Assembly (NCBI GenBank): GCA_013813135.1
Contig: JACCSF010000268.1
Span: forward strand, 1-17,127
DNA: 17,127 nucleotides
DNA from: Thermoleophilaceae bacterium
Lineage (GTDB): Bacteria; Actinomycetota; Thermoleophilia; Solirubrobacterales; Thermoleophilaceae
Direction: 5' to 3'
A program made the position numbers and the translations under genes. Positions 7,547 through 14,389 of this stretch are shown here, one piece after another; the first letter of the stretch is position 1; each line of letters starts with the position of its first letter. The notes beneath the pieces are model-generated. The model was not told the DNA's origin. It searched no databases and saw only the letters and a list, made by a program, of their open reading frames with translations.

Positions 7547-8307
7547 GGATCCTCGTCTGCGTCAAGCGGGTGCCACTGACCGGCGGCAAGATGGTGCTGA
7601 CCGCCGACGAGCAGGCGCTCGAGACGCGTCACCTCGGCTTCACCATCAGCCCGCACGAGGAATGCGGCGTCGAGGAGGCGGTGCGGCTGGTCGAGCATCA
7701 CGGCGGCGAGATCACGGTGCTGACGCTGGGCCCGCCCGAGGCGGAGGAGCAGATCCGCGAGACGCTTGCGATCGGCGCCGACCGCGGCATCCTGCTGGCC
7801 GACGGCGGTGAGGAGTGGGATCCGCAGGCCACGGCGGCGGCGATCGTGACGACCATCGAGACCGAGCAGGCGGCGGGCGGGGAGTTCGACCTGATCGTCT
7901 TCGGCAACGAGTCCGCGGACTCTGGCAACTACCAGGTGGGCATCCGCGTTGCCCACGCGCTGAGCCGGCCGGTGGTGACCGGGCTGAAGGGACTGTCGGT
8001 GGAGGACGGCCGGGCGCGCTGCGAGCAGGAGGTGGCGGGCGGGCGCGATGTCTATGTGGTGCCGCTCCCCGCCGTGGTGACGGTGCTGGAGGGCATCAAC
8101 CTGCCGCGCTACCCGTCGGTGCCGGCCAAGCTGCGCGCTCGGCAGAAGCCGGTCGAGAGGATCTCGCCCGAGCGGCCCTCGGCGCGACTGGAGAAGCTGC
8201 GGCTGGTGGTGCCGCCCGGCCAGGGCAAGCAGGCCGAGATCCTCGGCCAGGGGCCGGACGCGGCGCCGGCGGTGGTGGAGGTCATGCGCGAGCTGGGGGT
8301 CGCCTGA
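7543..8307 (+). CDS. etfB: Electron transfer flavoprotein, beta subunit
   Basis: A 254-residue protein, the usual size for EtfB. It opens with MRILVCVKRVP and has an AANH-like nucleotide-binding fold: VLTLGPPEAEEQIRETLAIGADRGILL, then DLIVFGNESADSGNYQVGIR. Near the end, NLPRYPSVPAKLRARQKPV matches the conserved EtfB segment that contacts partner dehydrogenases. EtfB pairs with EtfA to carry electrons from a flavin dehydrogenase to a membrane acceptor. The start overlaps the preceding stop (ATGA at 7543-7546) and its stop overlaps the next start (TGATGA at 8305-8310), so translation is coupled on both sides. Placement between the dimethylglycine-type dehydrogenase and a membrane Fe-S protein points to a dedicated ETF for demethylation rather than a fatty-acid ETF. 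Confidence 0.93.
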   Translation: MRILVCVKRVPLTGGKMVLTADEQALETRHLGFTISPHEECGVEEAVRLVEHHGGEITVLTLGPPEAEEQIRETLAIGADRGILLADGGEEWDPQATAAAIVTTIETEQAAGGEFDLIVFGNESADSGNYQVGIRVAHALSRPVVTGLKGLSVEDGRARCEQEVAGGRDVYVVPLPAVVTVLEGINLPRYPSVPAKLRARQKPVERISPERPSARLEKLRLVVPPGQGKQAEILGQGPDAAPAVVEVMRELGVA

Positions 8308-9281
8308 TGACGGTGCTGGTGCTGGTCGAGCATGACGGCGGCGCGGTCGACGAGCTTTCGCTGCAGGCGCTCACGTTCGCGCGGTCGCTCGGCGAGCCGG
8401 AGGTGATGCTCGTCGGCGGTGCCGACGCGGTCGAGCGGCTGGATGTCGCGACGGCTCATGTAGCCGAGGACGAGCGGCTCGCTTTGTATGCGCCGGGCGC
8501 GTGGGCGAGCGCTCTGGGTGAGGTCATCGATCGGGTGGCGCCGGCGGCCGTCGTTGCTGCGGGTACGAACAGGGGCAACGAGGTGCTGGCCCACTTGGCC
8601 GCGCGGCGGGATTTGCCGTTGGCGGCGAACTGCACCGCGGTGGTCGCGGAGAATTCCGCGGGCGGCGCGGGCGCCGAGGGCGGCGGCTTGCTCACCGTCA
8701 CCCGCGTGCGCTGGGGGGGCAGCCTGCTCGAGGAGGCCCGCGTGCACTCGCAGCTGCCGCTGCTCTCCGTCGCCCCCCACGCGCTGCCGGCCGCGGTGGG
8801 TGAGGGAGCCCCGGCCGTCGAGCGCTTCGCGCCCGCGGTCGACGATGCCGACCTGCTCGTGCGTGTGGCCGAGCACGTTGACGAGGTGACCGCGGGCATC
8901 TCGCTCGCCGAGGCCAAGGTCGTGGTCAGCGGCGGCCGCGGAGTCGGGTCGGCTGACGGGTTCGGCATCTTGGAGGAGCTGGCGGCGCTGCTGGACGCGG
9001 CCGTCGGCTGCTCGCGGGTCGTGACGAGCGCCGGCTGGCGCCCGCACACCGACCAGGTCGGCCAGACCGGCACGAAGGTGTCGCCCGACCTCTACATCGC
9101 CTGCGGCATCAGCGGCGCGACCCAGCACATCGCCGGATGCAAGGGCGCGAAGAAGATCCTCGCGATCAACTCCGACGCCGAGGCGCCGATCCTCGCCAAC
9201 GCCGACTACGCGGTGATCGGCGACCTCACCGCAATCGTGCCTGCGATAACAGCCGAGCTGAGGAAGGCGCGCTCGCCATAG
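8307..9281 (+). CDS. etfA: Electron transfer flavoprotein, alpha subunit (FAD-binding)
   Basis: A 324-residue EtfA. The N-terminal half is a variable alpha/beta domain (MTVLVLVEHDGG...). The C-terminal half is the conserved FAD domain, with VVSGGRGVGSADGF, then SRVVTSAGWRPHTDQVGQTG, KVSPDLYIACGISGATQH and AINSDAEAPILANADYAVIG. These are the canonical signatures of the FAD site. It forms a heterodimer with EtfB and shuttles electrons from the upstream flavoprotein dehydrogenase to the downstream membrane oxidoreductase. Its ATG overlaps the stop of etfB. The part around codons 115-130 is Gly/Ala-rich and looks like a lineage-specific loop. Confidence 0.93.
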   Translation: MTVLVLVEHDGGAVDELSLQALTFARSLGEPEVMLVGGADAVERLDVATAHVAEDERLALYAPGAWASALGEVIDRVAPAAVVAAGTNRGNEVLAHLAARRDLPLAANCTAVVAENSAGGAGAEGGGLLTVTRVRWGGSLLEEARVHSQLPLLSVAPHALPAAVGEGAPAVERFAPAVDDADLLVRVAEHVDEVTAGISLAEAKVVVSGGRGVGSADGFGILEELAALLDAAVGCSRVVTSAGWRPHTDQVGQTGTKVSPDLYIACGISGATQHIAGCKGAKKILAINSDAEAPILANADYAVIGDLTAIVPAITAELRKARSP

Positions 9282-9303
9282 CCGCCGTGCCCGGGAGCCT
9301 CCG

Positions 9304-11277
9304 ATAGACGTCGCGCTCGGAGCGCTCGCGCTGGCCGCCGCCCTCACGGCCAGCGGCGTGCTGTTCGCGCGCCGCGCGCAGCTGCTCGTCGGCCTCGTGC
9401 GGATGGGCAAGCCGGCGCAGCGCTTCGACGACCTGCCGCAGCGGGTCCGCAACGAGACCGAGATCGTGCTTGGCCAGCGCAAGCTGCTCCAGCGCCTCGT
9501 CCCAGGCCTGATCCACGCGGCGATCTTCTGGGGCTTCCTCGTCCTCTTCCCGACGATCGTGATCGCGATGATCGCCGTAGTGGATCGCGACGCCACCCTG
9601 CCGTGGCTCGGCCACCAGGGCGCCTTCGCCCTGCTCGTCGACATCTTCGCCGTGCTCGTGCTCGCCGGCGTGATCGGCGCCGTGCTGATCCGCAAGGTGC
9701 AGCGACCGGCGCGCTTCGAGGGCAGCCACCTCGGCGAGGCCGACCTGATCCTCGCGATGATCGCGGGCATCGTCACGACGCTGCTGCTCTGGCACGCGTC
9801 ACGGATCGGGCTCGGCCTGAACGAGTGGCCGGCGGGCTGGTCGCCCGTGTCGGACGCGCTTTCCGGCCTGTTCGGCGAGAGCTCGGCGACGGAGGCGCTC
9901 GAGCGCGTCTTCGTTTGGGCCCACGTGCTGATTATCCTCACGTTCCTGGCGTACCTGCCGCACTCCAAGCATCTGCACATCGCCACGGCGGCGGTGAACG
10001 TCTTCTTCACGCGCACACGCGCGCGCGGGCGCCTGGAGCCGCTGCGCTTCGACGGCCCCGAGGACGAGCTGCGCTTCGGCGCGGGCACGGTGGCGGACCT
10101 GACTTGGAAGCAGACGCTCGACACCTTCTCCTGCACAGAGTGCGGGCGCTGCCAGGACGTGTGCCCCGCCTGGACGACCGGCAAGGAGCTCTCGCCCAAG
10201 CTGCTGATCATGGCGCTGCGCGACCAGGTCTTCGAGGACGGACCGCCGCTGCTGCGCGGTGCCGAGGGCTTCGAGGCGCAGCCGCTGGTCCCGGGTGCCG
10301 TGACCGACAACGTGGTCTGGGACTGCGTCACCTGCGGCGCCTGCGTGCGCGAGTGCCCGGTCTCGATCGAGCACGTGGACCACATCGTCGACCTGCGCCG
10401 GCACCTCGTGATGATGGAAGCGCGCTTCCCCGCGGAGGCCGAGCCGATGCTGCGCGACGTCGAGCGTGCGGGCAATCCGTGGGGCAGGGCGCAGACCGAG
10501 CGCGCGGACTGGGCCGAGCAGCTCGGCGTGCGCGTGCTGGAGCCGGGCGACCCGGCGCCGGAGGTGCTCTACTGGGTCGGGTGCGCGGCGTCGTTCGACG
10601 AGCGCGCCCGCACGGCGGCGGAGTCGACCGCGAAGCTGCTGAAGGCGGCGGGCGTGGACTTCGCGATCCTGGGCCCGCGCGAGTCCTGCACGGGCGACCC
10701 GGCGCGCCGCATGGGCAACGAGTACCTGTTCCAGGCGCACGCCGAGCAGAACGTGAGCACGCTCAACGAGTCCGGCGTGACCAAGATCGTGGCGAGCTGC
10801 CCGCACTGCTTCAACACGCTCGGCAACGAGTACCCGGACTTCGGCGGCGACTATGAGGTGGTCCACCACACCGAGCTGCTGGCCGACCTGGTGCGTGAGG
10901 GACGGCTGCGCCCGAATGGCAGCAAAGAGGGGATCACCTACCACGACTCGTGCTATCTGGCTCGGCACAACAACGTGCTCGAGGGCCCGCGTGAGCTCGT
11001 CGAGGCGGTCGGGCAGCCGATCGAGATGGAGCGCAGCGGCAAGCGCACGTTCTGCTGCGGCGCCGGCGGCGCCCACATGTGGATGGAGGAGCGCGCCGGG
11101 CTGATCAACGAGGAGCGCGCCCGCGAGGCGGCCGAGACCGGCGCCGAGACGCTGGCGGTGGCCTGCCCGTTCTGCACGGTGATGCTCGACGACGGGGTGC
11201 GGGCGAACGGGGCAGACATGCGTGTCGCCGACGTTTCGACGCTGCTGGCGGAGTCGCTGGACGAACAGCAGCAGTGA
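9304..11277 (+). CDS. Membrane-bound Fe-S oxidoreductase, EtfD/DgcB-like ETF:quinone electron acceptor
   Basis: About 657 residues. The N-terminal part has five predicted membrane helices. The first begins at residue 2 (VALGALALAAALTASGVLF); the later ones include AAIFWGFLVLFPTIVIAMIA and VLIILTFLAYLPHSKHLHI, whose histidines could ligate heme as in NarI/HdrE-type cytochromes. Two 4Fe-4S motifs follow, CTECGRCQDVCP (from Cys277) and CVTCGACVRECP (from Cys341). Two CCG domains of the HdrD/GlpC type come next (CPHCFNTLGNEYPD, then CCGAGGAHMWMEE and CPFCTVMLDD). Such proteins take electrons from ETF into the quinone pool; EtfD of mycobacteria and DgcB of dimethylglycine pathways are relatives. 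The first canonical start is GTG 9358, but that would remove most of helix 1. ATA 9304, six bases after GGGAG (9293-9297), fits far better, so an ATA start, a lost ATG or a base error is likely. It is the last gene of the operon. Confidence 0.85.
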   Translation: MDVALGALALAAALTASGVLFARRAQLLVGLVRMGKPAQRFDDLPQRVRNETEIVLGQRKLLQRLVPGLIHAAIFWGFLVLFPTIVIAMIAVVDRDATLPWLGHQGAFALLVDIFAVLVLAGVIGAVLIRKVQRPARFEGSHLGEADLILAMIAGIVTTLLLWHASRIGLGLNEWPAGWSPVSDALSGLFGESSATEALERVFVWAHVLIILTFLAYLPHSKHLHIATAAVNVFFTRTRARGRLEPLRFDGPEDELRFGAGTVADLTWKQTLDTFSCTECGRCQDVCPAWTTGKELSPKLLIMALRDQVFEDGPPLLRGAEGFEAQPLVPGAVTDNVVWDCVTCGACVRECPVSIEHVDHIVDLRRHLVMMEARFPAEAEPMLRDVERAGNPWGRAQTERADWAEQLGVRVLEPGDPAPEVLYWVGCAASFDERARTAAESTAKLLKAAGVDFAILGPRESCTGDPARRMGNEYLFQAHAEQNVSTLNESGVTKIVASCPHCFNTLGNEYPDFGGDYEVVHHTELLADLVREGRLRPNGSKEGITYHDSCYLARHNNVLEGPRELVEAVGQPIEMERSGKRTFCCGAGGAHMWMEERAGLINEERAREAAETGAETLAVACPFCTVMLDDGVRANGADMRVADVSTLLAESLDEQQQ

Positions 11278-11305
11278 GGGCGCCTCGGCGCGACCGGGCG
11301 CATCT

Positions 11306-11328
11306 TTTTGCATCTATGCGATGTAAAA
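11306..11328. terminator. Possible hairpin between convergent transcription units
   Basis: A nine-pair AT-rich stem with one G-T pair (TTTTGCATC / GATGTAAAA) and a five-base loop (TATGC) lies in the 70-base gap between the stop of the Fe-S gene (plus) and the stop of metF (minus). Position and symmetry suit a terminator serving both directions. The stem is not GC-rich and no clean U-tract follows it, so this is tentative. Confidence 0.35.
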
Positions 11329-11347
11329 CGTTGCGTCGGCCGCGGAG

Positions 11348-12214
11348 CTAGCCGCCCATGCGCTCCAGGGCCGCTCGGCGCCAACGTTCCGTTCGGGCCA
11401 CCTCGTTGAACGTGTAGAGGTGGAAGCCGGCCACGCGGGCGGCTTGTTCGGTGGCGCAGGGGACCAGCTCGCGCACCAGGCGGTCGGGCTTGAACTGGCG
11501 CGTTACGAGGCGGGATATCCAGTTGCCGTGGTGGCGCAGGAAGCGCGCCGACTCGCCCAGCCCGATCTTCATCGAGACGCTCAGGAGCTTCGCGTATGGA
11601 ACGTTGCCGGGGACGCCGATCCAGATCGGCAGGTCCGTGCCGCGCCTGCGCACCTCCCCGATCCATGCGGCGATCACCTCGGCGTCGAAGCAGAGCTGGC
11701 TGACGATGTGCGTGGCCATCGGGGCCTTCGCGAACATCGCCCGAATCGTCTCCTCGTCGCTGATCAGGTGGTGGCTCTCCGGATAGCCGGTGATGCCGAT
11801 CGCGTCGAAGTCGGCGCGCCGGGATCCCATCGCCTCGAGCAGCTCCGCCGCGCCGGCGAACTCGCCGGCCGGGTCGGCGGCATCGCCGGCGAGCACGAAC
11901 AACTCGCGCACGGCGCCGGCGTGCATCCGCTCGAGCAGCTCGGACAGGTGGGCGCGGTCGCGCACGAGCCGCGCTGAGATGTGCGGCACGGTGGCGTAGC
12001 CGGCGCGGGTGAGGCGCTCCGTCAGCTCGAGCGTGGCCTCCAGGCCCTTGCGGGGCGAGGCCGTGACCGTGACCTTGACGTCCGTCCCGAGGTGGGCCAG
12101 CACCTCATCCTCGATGCCCGCCAGCGGCAGCACCTCGAAGCGCGCGTTGCGCAGCAGTTCCGCCAGGCGCGCCGACCCGGTGTCCGCGCGGGCACGTGGG
12201 CGCGAGGCTGTCAT
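11348..12214 (-). CDS. metF: Divergent methylenetetrahydrofolate reductase (MetF family), probably catabolic
   Basis: A 288-residue TIM-barrel flavoprotein of the MTHFR family. FEVLPL (26-31) carries Glu27 at the place of the catalytic Glu of MetF. VPHISAR (76-82), LAGD (108-111, the flavin-proximal Asp), GITGYPESHH (140-149) and SQLCFD (172-177, conserved Gln) follow in family order. It is divergent: the usual TWGAGG-like segment is replaced by VTASPRKGLEATLEL. It interconverts 5,10-methylene-THF and 5-methyl-THF. In this cluster I infer that it runs in the oxidative direction to recycle 5-methyl-THF formed by the DmdA-like protein. Methionine synthesis alone would not explain co-regulation with choline genes. 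ATG 12214 lies three bases from the TGATATATCA operator, whose TATATC box ends five bases away, so a leaderless mRNA is likely. It is back to back with the GntR gene. Confidence 0.8.
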   Translation of the reverse strand: MTASRPRARADTGSARLAELLRNARFEVLPLAGIEDEVLAHLGTDVKVTVTASPRKGLEATLELTERLTRAGYATVPHISARLVRDRAHLSELLERMHAGAVRELFVLAGDAADPAGEFAGAAELLEAMGSRRADFDAIGITGYPESHHLISDEETIRAMFAKAPMATHIVSQLCFDAEVIAAWIGEVRRRGTDLPIWIGVPGNVPYAKLLSVSMKIGLGESARFLRHHGNWISRLVTRQFKPDRLVRELVPCATEQAARVAGFHLYTFNEVARTERWRRAALERMGG

Positions 12215-12216
12215 CG

Positions 12217-12228
12217 CTGATATATCAG
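12217..12228. promoter_or_regulatory. Palindromic operator adjoining metF
   Basis: CTGATATATCAG is a perfect 12-base palindrome starting immediately upstream of the metF ATG (12214, minus). Its TATATC box (12224-12219 on the minus strand) is placed so that transcription would begin at or next to the ATG. Its centre is exactly 30 bases from the centre of the second copy in front of gntR, about three helical turns, so two dimers could bind on the same face. Confidence 0.7.
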
Positions 12229-12247
12229 GCTACCAGGGCGGTCCAGT

Positions 12248-12257
12248 TGATATATCT
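12248..12257. promoter_or_regulatory. One-mismatch operator in front of the GntR gene (autoregulation)
   Basis: TGATATATCT differs from the TGATATATCA core in one base. The TATATC box (12251-12256) is followed six bases later by GTG 12263, so it could drive a leaderless gntR transcript. As the weakest match, it may be a lower-affinity autoregulatory site. Confidence 0.6.
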
Positions 12258-12262
12258 GAACG

Positions 12263-12946
12263 GTGGCCGCCACTCCCACGAGCCCGCCTGCCGACGAGGC
12301 GCCGTCGATCAAGCTGGGGGCGGACCGGGCCTACGTCGACCTGCGCGACCGCATCGTGACGCTCCGGCTCCCTCCAGGCACCGTCCTGCGCGAGGACGAG
12401 CTGATGCGGGAGATGGAGGTCGGGCGCACCCCGCTGCGGGAGGCGGTCAAGCGCCTTGCGCTCGAGAACCTGGTCGCCGTGCAGCCTCGGCGGGGGACGT
12501 TCGTGACGGCCGTGGAGGCCGCCGACATCGTGAACATCACCGCGGTGCGCGCCGAGCTGGAGGGGTACGCCGCCGAGCTCGCGTCGCGGCGGCTCGACGA
12601 GGACCACCGTGCCGCCGCCGAGGCGCTGCTGCACGAGGTCGAGGAGCTCAGCGAACCGGACGACCCCGACTGGCTGATGCGGTTCGACGAGCGCATCCAC
12701 CGCTTCACCTGGGAGGCGGCCGGCAACCCCTACCTGAGCGAAACGCTCGAGCGCTACTTCACCCACTCGCTGCGCATCTGGTACCTGGTGCTCGACCGGC
12801 TGCCCGGCCTCGGCCACGCCGTGCACGACCAGGCGCACCTGCTCGAGGCGCTGCTCGCCGGCGACGGCGACCGCGCCCGCCGCATCATGTGCGAGCACGT
12901 GCTCGACTTCGAGCGCGAGCTGCTGGCGGCCTTCAGCCGGACCTGA
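12263..12946 (+). CDS. GntR-family transcriptional regulator, FadR/FCD subgroup, probable local regulator
   Basis: A 227-residue DNA-binding protein. The winged helix-turn-helix is at about 20-83: AYVDLRDRIVTLRLPPGTVL, the recognition region VGRTPLREAVKRLALENLV, then the wing PRRGTFV. The FCD ligand domain (about 88-222) has Asp142 and His146 in FDERIHRF, then His192 and His212, the kind of Asp/His set that binds a metal and a carboxylate effector. FCD regulators bind short palindromes and are usually released by a pathway metabolite. Here that could be betaine, dimethylglycine, sarcosine or a related acid. Start GTG 12263 leaves only five bases after the imperfect operator, so the mRNA is likely leaderless. 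It lies in the middle of the cluster, divergent from metF. Its 3' end overlaps the converging exonuclease gene by 14 bases. Confidence 0.9.
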   Translation: MAATPTSPPADEAPSIKLGADRAYVDLRDRIVTLRLPPGTVLREDELMREMEVGRTPLREAVKRLALENLVAVQPRRGTFVTAVEAADIVNITAVRAELEGYAAELASRRLDEDHRAAAEALLHEVEELSEPDDPDWLMRFDERIHRFTWEAAGNPYLSETLERYFTHSLRIWYLVLDRLPGLGHAVHDQAHLLEALLAGDGDRARRIMCEHVLDFERELLAAFSRT

Positions 12947-13562
12947 CCGCCGGGTGCCAGAGGCGGTGGGCGCGCACGCTCCACCTCGCCGTCGCCAGCG
13001 CCCGCACCGACCCGCCGCCGCCGCGCTCGAGGTGCGTCGCCAGGGCGAGGAAGACCTGAGCGGTGGTCAGGGCGTCGCCGGCGGCCACGTGCGGCCGGTG
13101 CGAGGGCAACTCCAGGGCCGCGGCGACGGCCGCGAGCGCGCACCAGCCCGGATCGCCATCGCCGCGCTCAATGCACAGCGTCCGCCAGAGCACCGCCGTG
13201 TCGATGATCCTGCGCGGCATCCGGAAGCCCAGCGGCCGCAGGCGCGGGCGCAGGAAGTCGCGCTCCATCCACGCGGCGTGCGCCACGGGGATGCGCCCCT
13301 CCAGCGCGACGACTAGCGGAGCGAAGGCCTCGGGGGCGGGCGGGGCCGTGGCCAGGTCGGCGGCGCGCAGCCCGTGGATCTCCACCGATGACGGTGACGG
13401 CCGGGCCGACGGCCTGACGAGGCCCGTGACCGCCTCGCCGGCGAGCACCCGGCCGCACCTGACCGGGACGGCCGCGAACGAGAGCACCTCGTCGCGGCGC
13501 CGGTCGAGTCCCGTGGTCTCGACGTCGACAACCACGAAGCTCGCTGCGCGCCAGGACGTCAC
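12933..13562 (-). CDS. DnaQ-like DEDDh 3'-5' exonuclease
   Basis: A 209-residue exonuclease-fold protein. The DEDDh residues are visible: Asp13 and Glu15 in FVVVDVETTGL, Asp102 in AHAAWMERDFL, and His158/Asp163 in HVAAGDALTTAQ. VEIHGL, typical of DnaQ relatives, is at 60-65. The family removes nucleotides from 3' ends of DNA or RNA. Free-standing members occur beside cNMP/CBS/DUF294 proteins and transporter genes, as here, and their role there is unclear. The GTG start at 13562 overlaps the stop of the upstream DUF294 frame (GTGA), so the two are translated together. At its 3' end it overlaps the GntR gene on the opposite strand by 14 bases. The last 30 residues are Arg/Gly-rich and outside the fold. 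A general repair role is possible, but the context suggests a partner of the DUF294 protein. Confidence 0.85.
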   Translation of the reverse strand: MTSWRAASFVVVDVETTGLDRRRDEVLSFAAVPVRCGRVLAGEAVTGLVRPSARPSPSSVEIHGLRAADLATAPPAPEAFAPLVVALEGRIPVAHAAWMERDFLRPRLRPLGFRMPRRIIDTAVLWRTLCIERGDGDPGWCALAAVAAALELPSHRPHVAAGDALTTAQVFLALATHLERGGGGSVRALATARWSVRAHRLWHPAVRSG

Positions 13563-14389
13563 CGCGCGGCGAAGCCGAGCCGCAGCCCGATTCCGCGCTG
13601 GACGCGGTCGACCCCGCGGAAGGCCTCCTTGAGCGACGTTCGCGTCAAGGGCGGCAGGGTCTCGGGATCGATCAGGTTGTCCGGCTCCTGGCCGGCGCGC
13701 AGCTGCTCCACCTGGTGCTCCATGCGCAGCTCGCAGAAGAGCTCGAAGGCGTCGCGCAGGATGGCCGCGTCCTCCGCGTCGAGGGTCCCCGCCGCCTCGG
13801 CGGCCTCCAGGCGAGCCCGCGTGGACGCCGCGCCGACTCCGGCGGCAAGGCCGGCCCAGCGCGCCAGCGCCTCGATCGGCAGCAGCCCGCCCTTCTTGAT
13901 GTCGAGCACCTTGCGCTCGCCGCTCCAGAGCAGCACCCGGTGGCGCCGGAAGCCCGTCGGGGGGCGCTCGCCCAGCGCCGCCGCGGCCAGGCGGCGCAGC
14001 ATCACCTCCCGGTCGGGGTTGCGCGCGAACGCCGTCGCCAGATGCTCGGCCACGGTCGTCGCGCCCCAGACCGGATCGCTCTCGACCACCACGGACAGCA
14101 GCATCAGGCCGCGGTCGCGGTCGGGGTGCTCGACCCACGACCGGGCCGCCTCCTCCCACGCCTCGATCGAGCGAGCGAACAGCGGGCTCGACGCGACCGC
14201 GCCCTTGGTGTCAGACGGCAACCCGCTGGCCGCGAGCCCCTCGAGCACGCGCTCGGCGAGCGTGCGCATCCAGCCGCGCAGCTCCGCGTCGTCGTCCGGA
14301 CCGTCCCACGCCAGGGCGCTGTCCACGTCCGAGCTGGGGAACGGCTCGAAGCGGCCGAAGCTGCCAGTCGCCAGCCACGTGTACGGCAC
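13559..14389 (-). pseudogene. C-terminal part of the frameshifted cNMP/CBS/DUF294 protein (nucleotidyltransferase-like)
   Basis: This frame continues the protein whose N-terminal half is encoded at 14409-15396. It has the nucleotidyltransferase-like motif GSFGRFEPFPSSDVDSALAW near its start, corresponding to GS...DxD of the DUF294 NTase fold. A helical C-terminal domain follows (DUF294_C type: KKGGLLPIEALARWAGLAAG, then AFELFCELRMEHQVEQLRAG). In-frame coding begins upstream of the nominal ATG 14389, at about 14407 (ELGAPPVPYTW). The frame lacks its own ribosome site there, as expected if it was once fused to the upstream half. Such proteins resemble GlnD/GlnE-type transferases, but no substrate is established. 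It ends by overlapping the exonuclease start. Confidence 0.75.

Noticed and set aside
5266..8307. A long open frame (over 1000 codons) on the plus strand overlapping the dehydrogenase and joining etfB
   Set aside because: Up to 7542 its translation is Arg/Gly/Ala-rich nonsense in the wrong frame of a clear dehydrogenase gene. Only the etfB part is real. Long shadow frames are expected at this GC content.
8109..10475. A 788-codon open frame on the minus strand opposite etfA and the Fe-S gene
   Set aside because: Ser/Arg-rich low-complexity translation with no recognisable domain, antisense to two genes with unmistakable family motifs.
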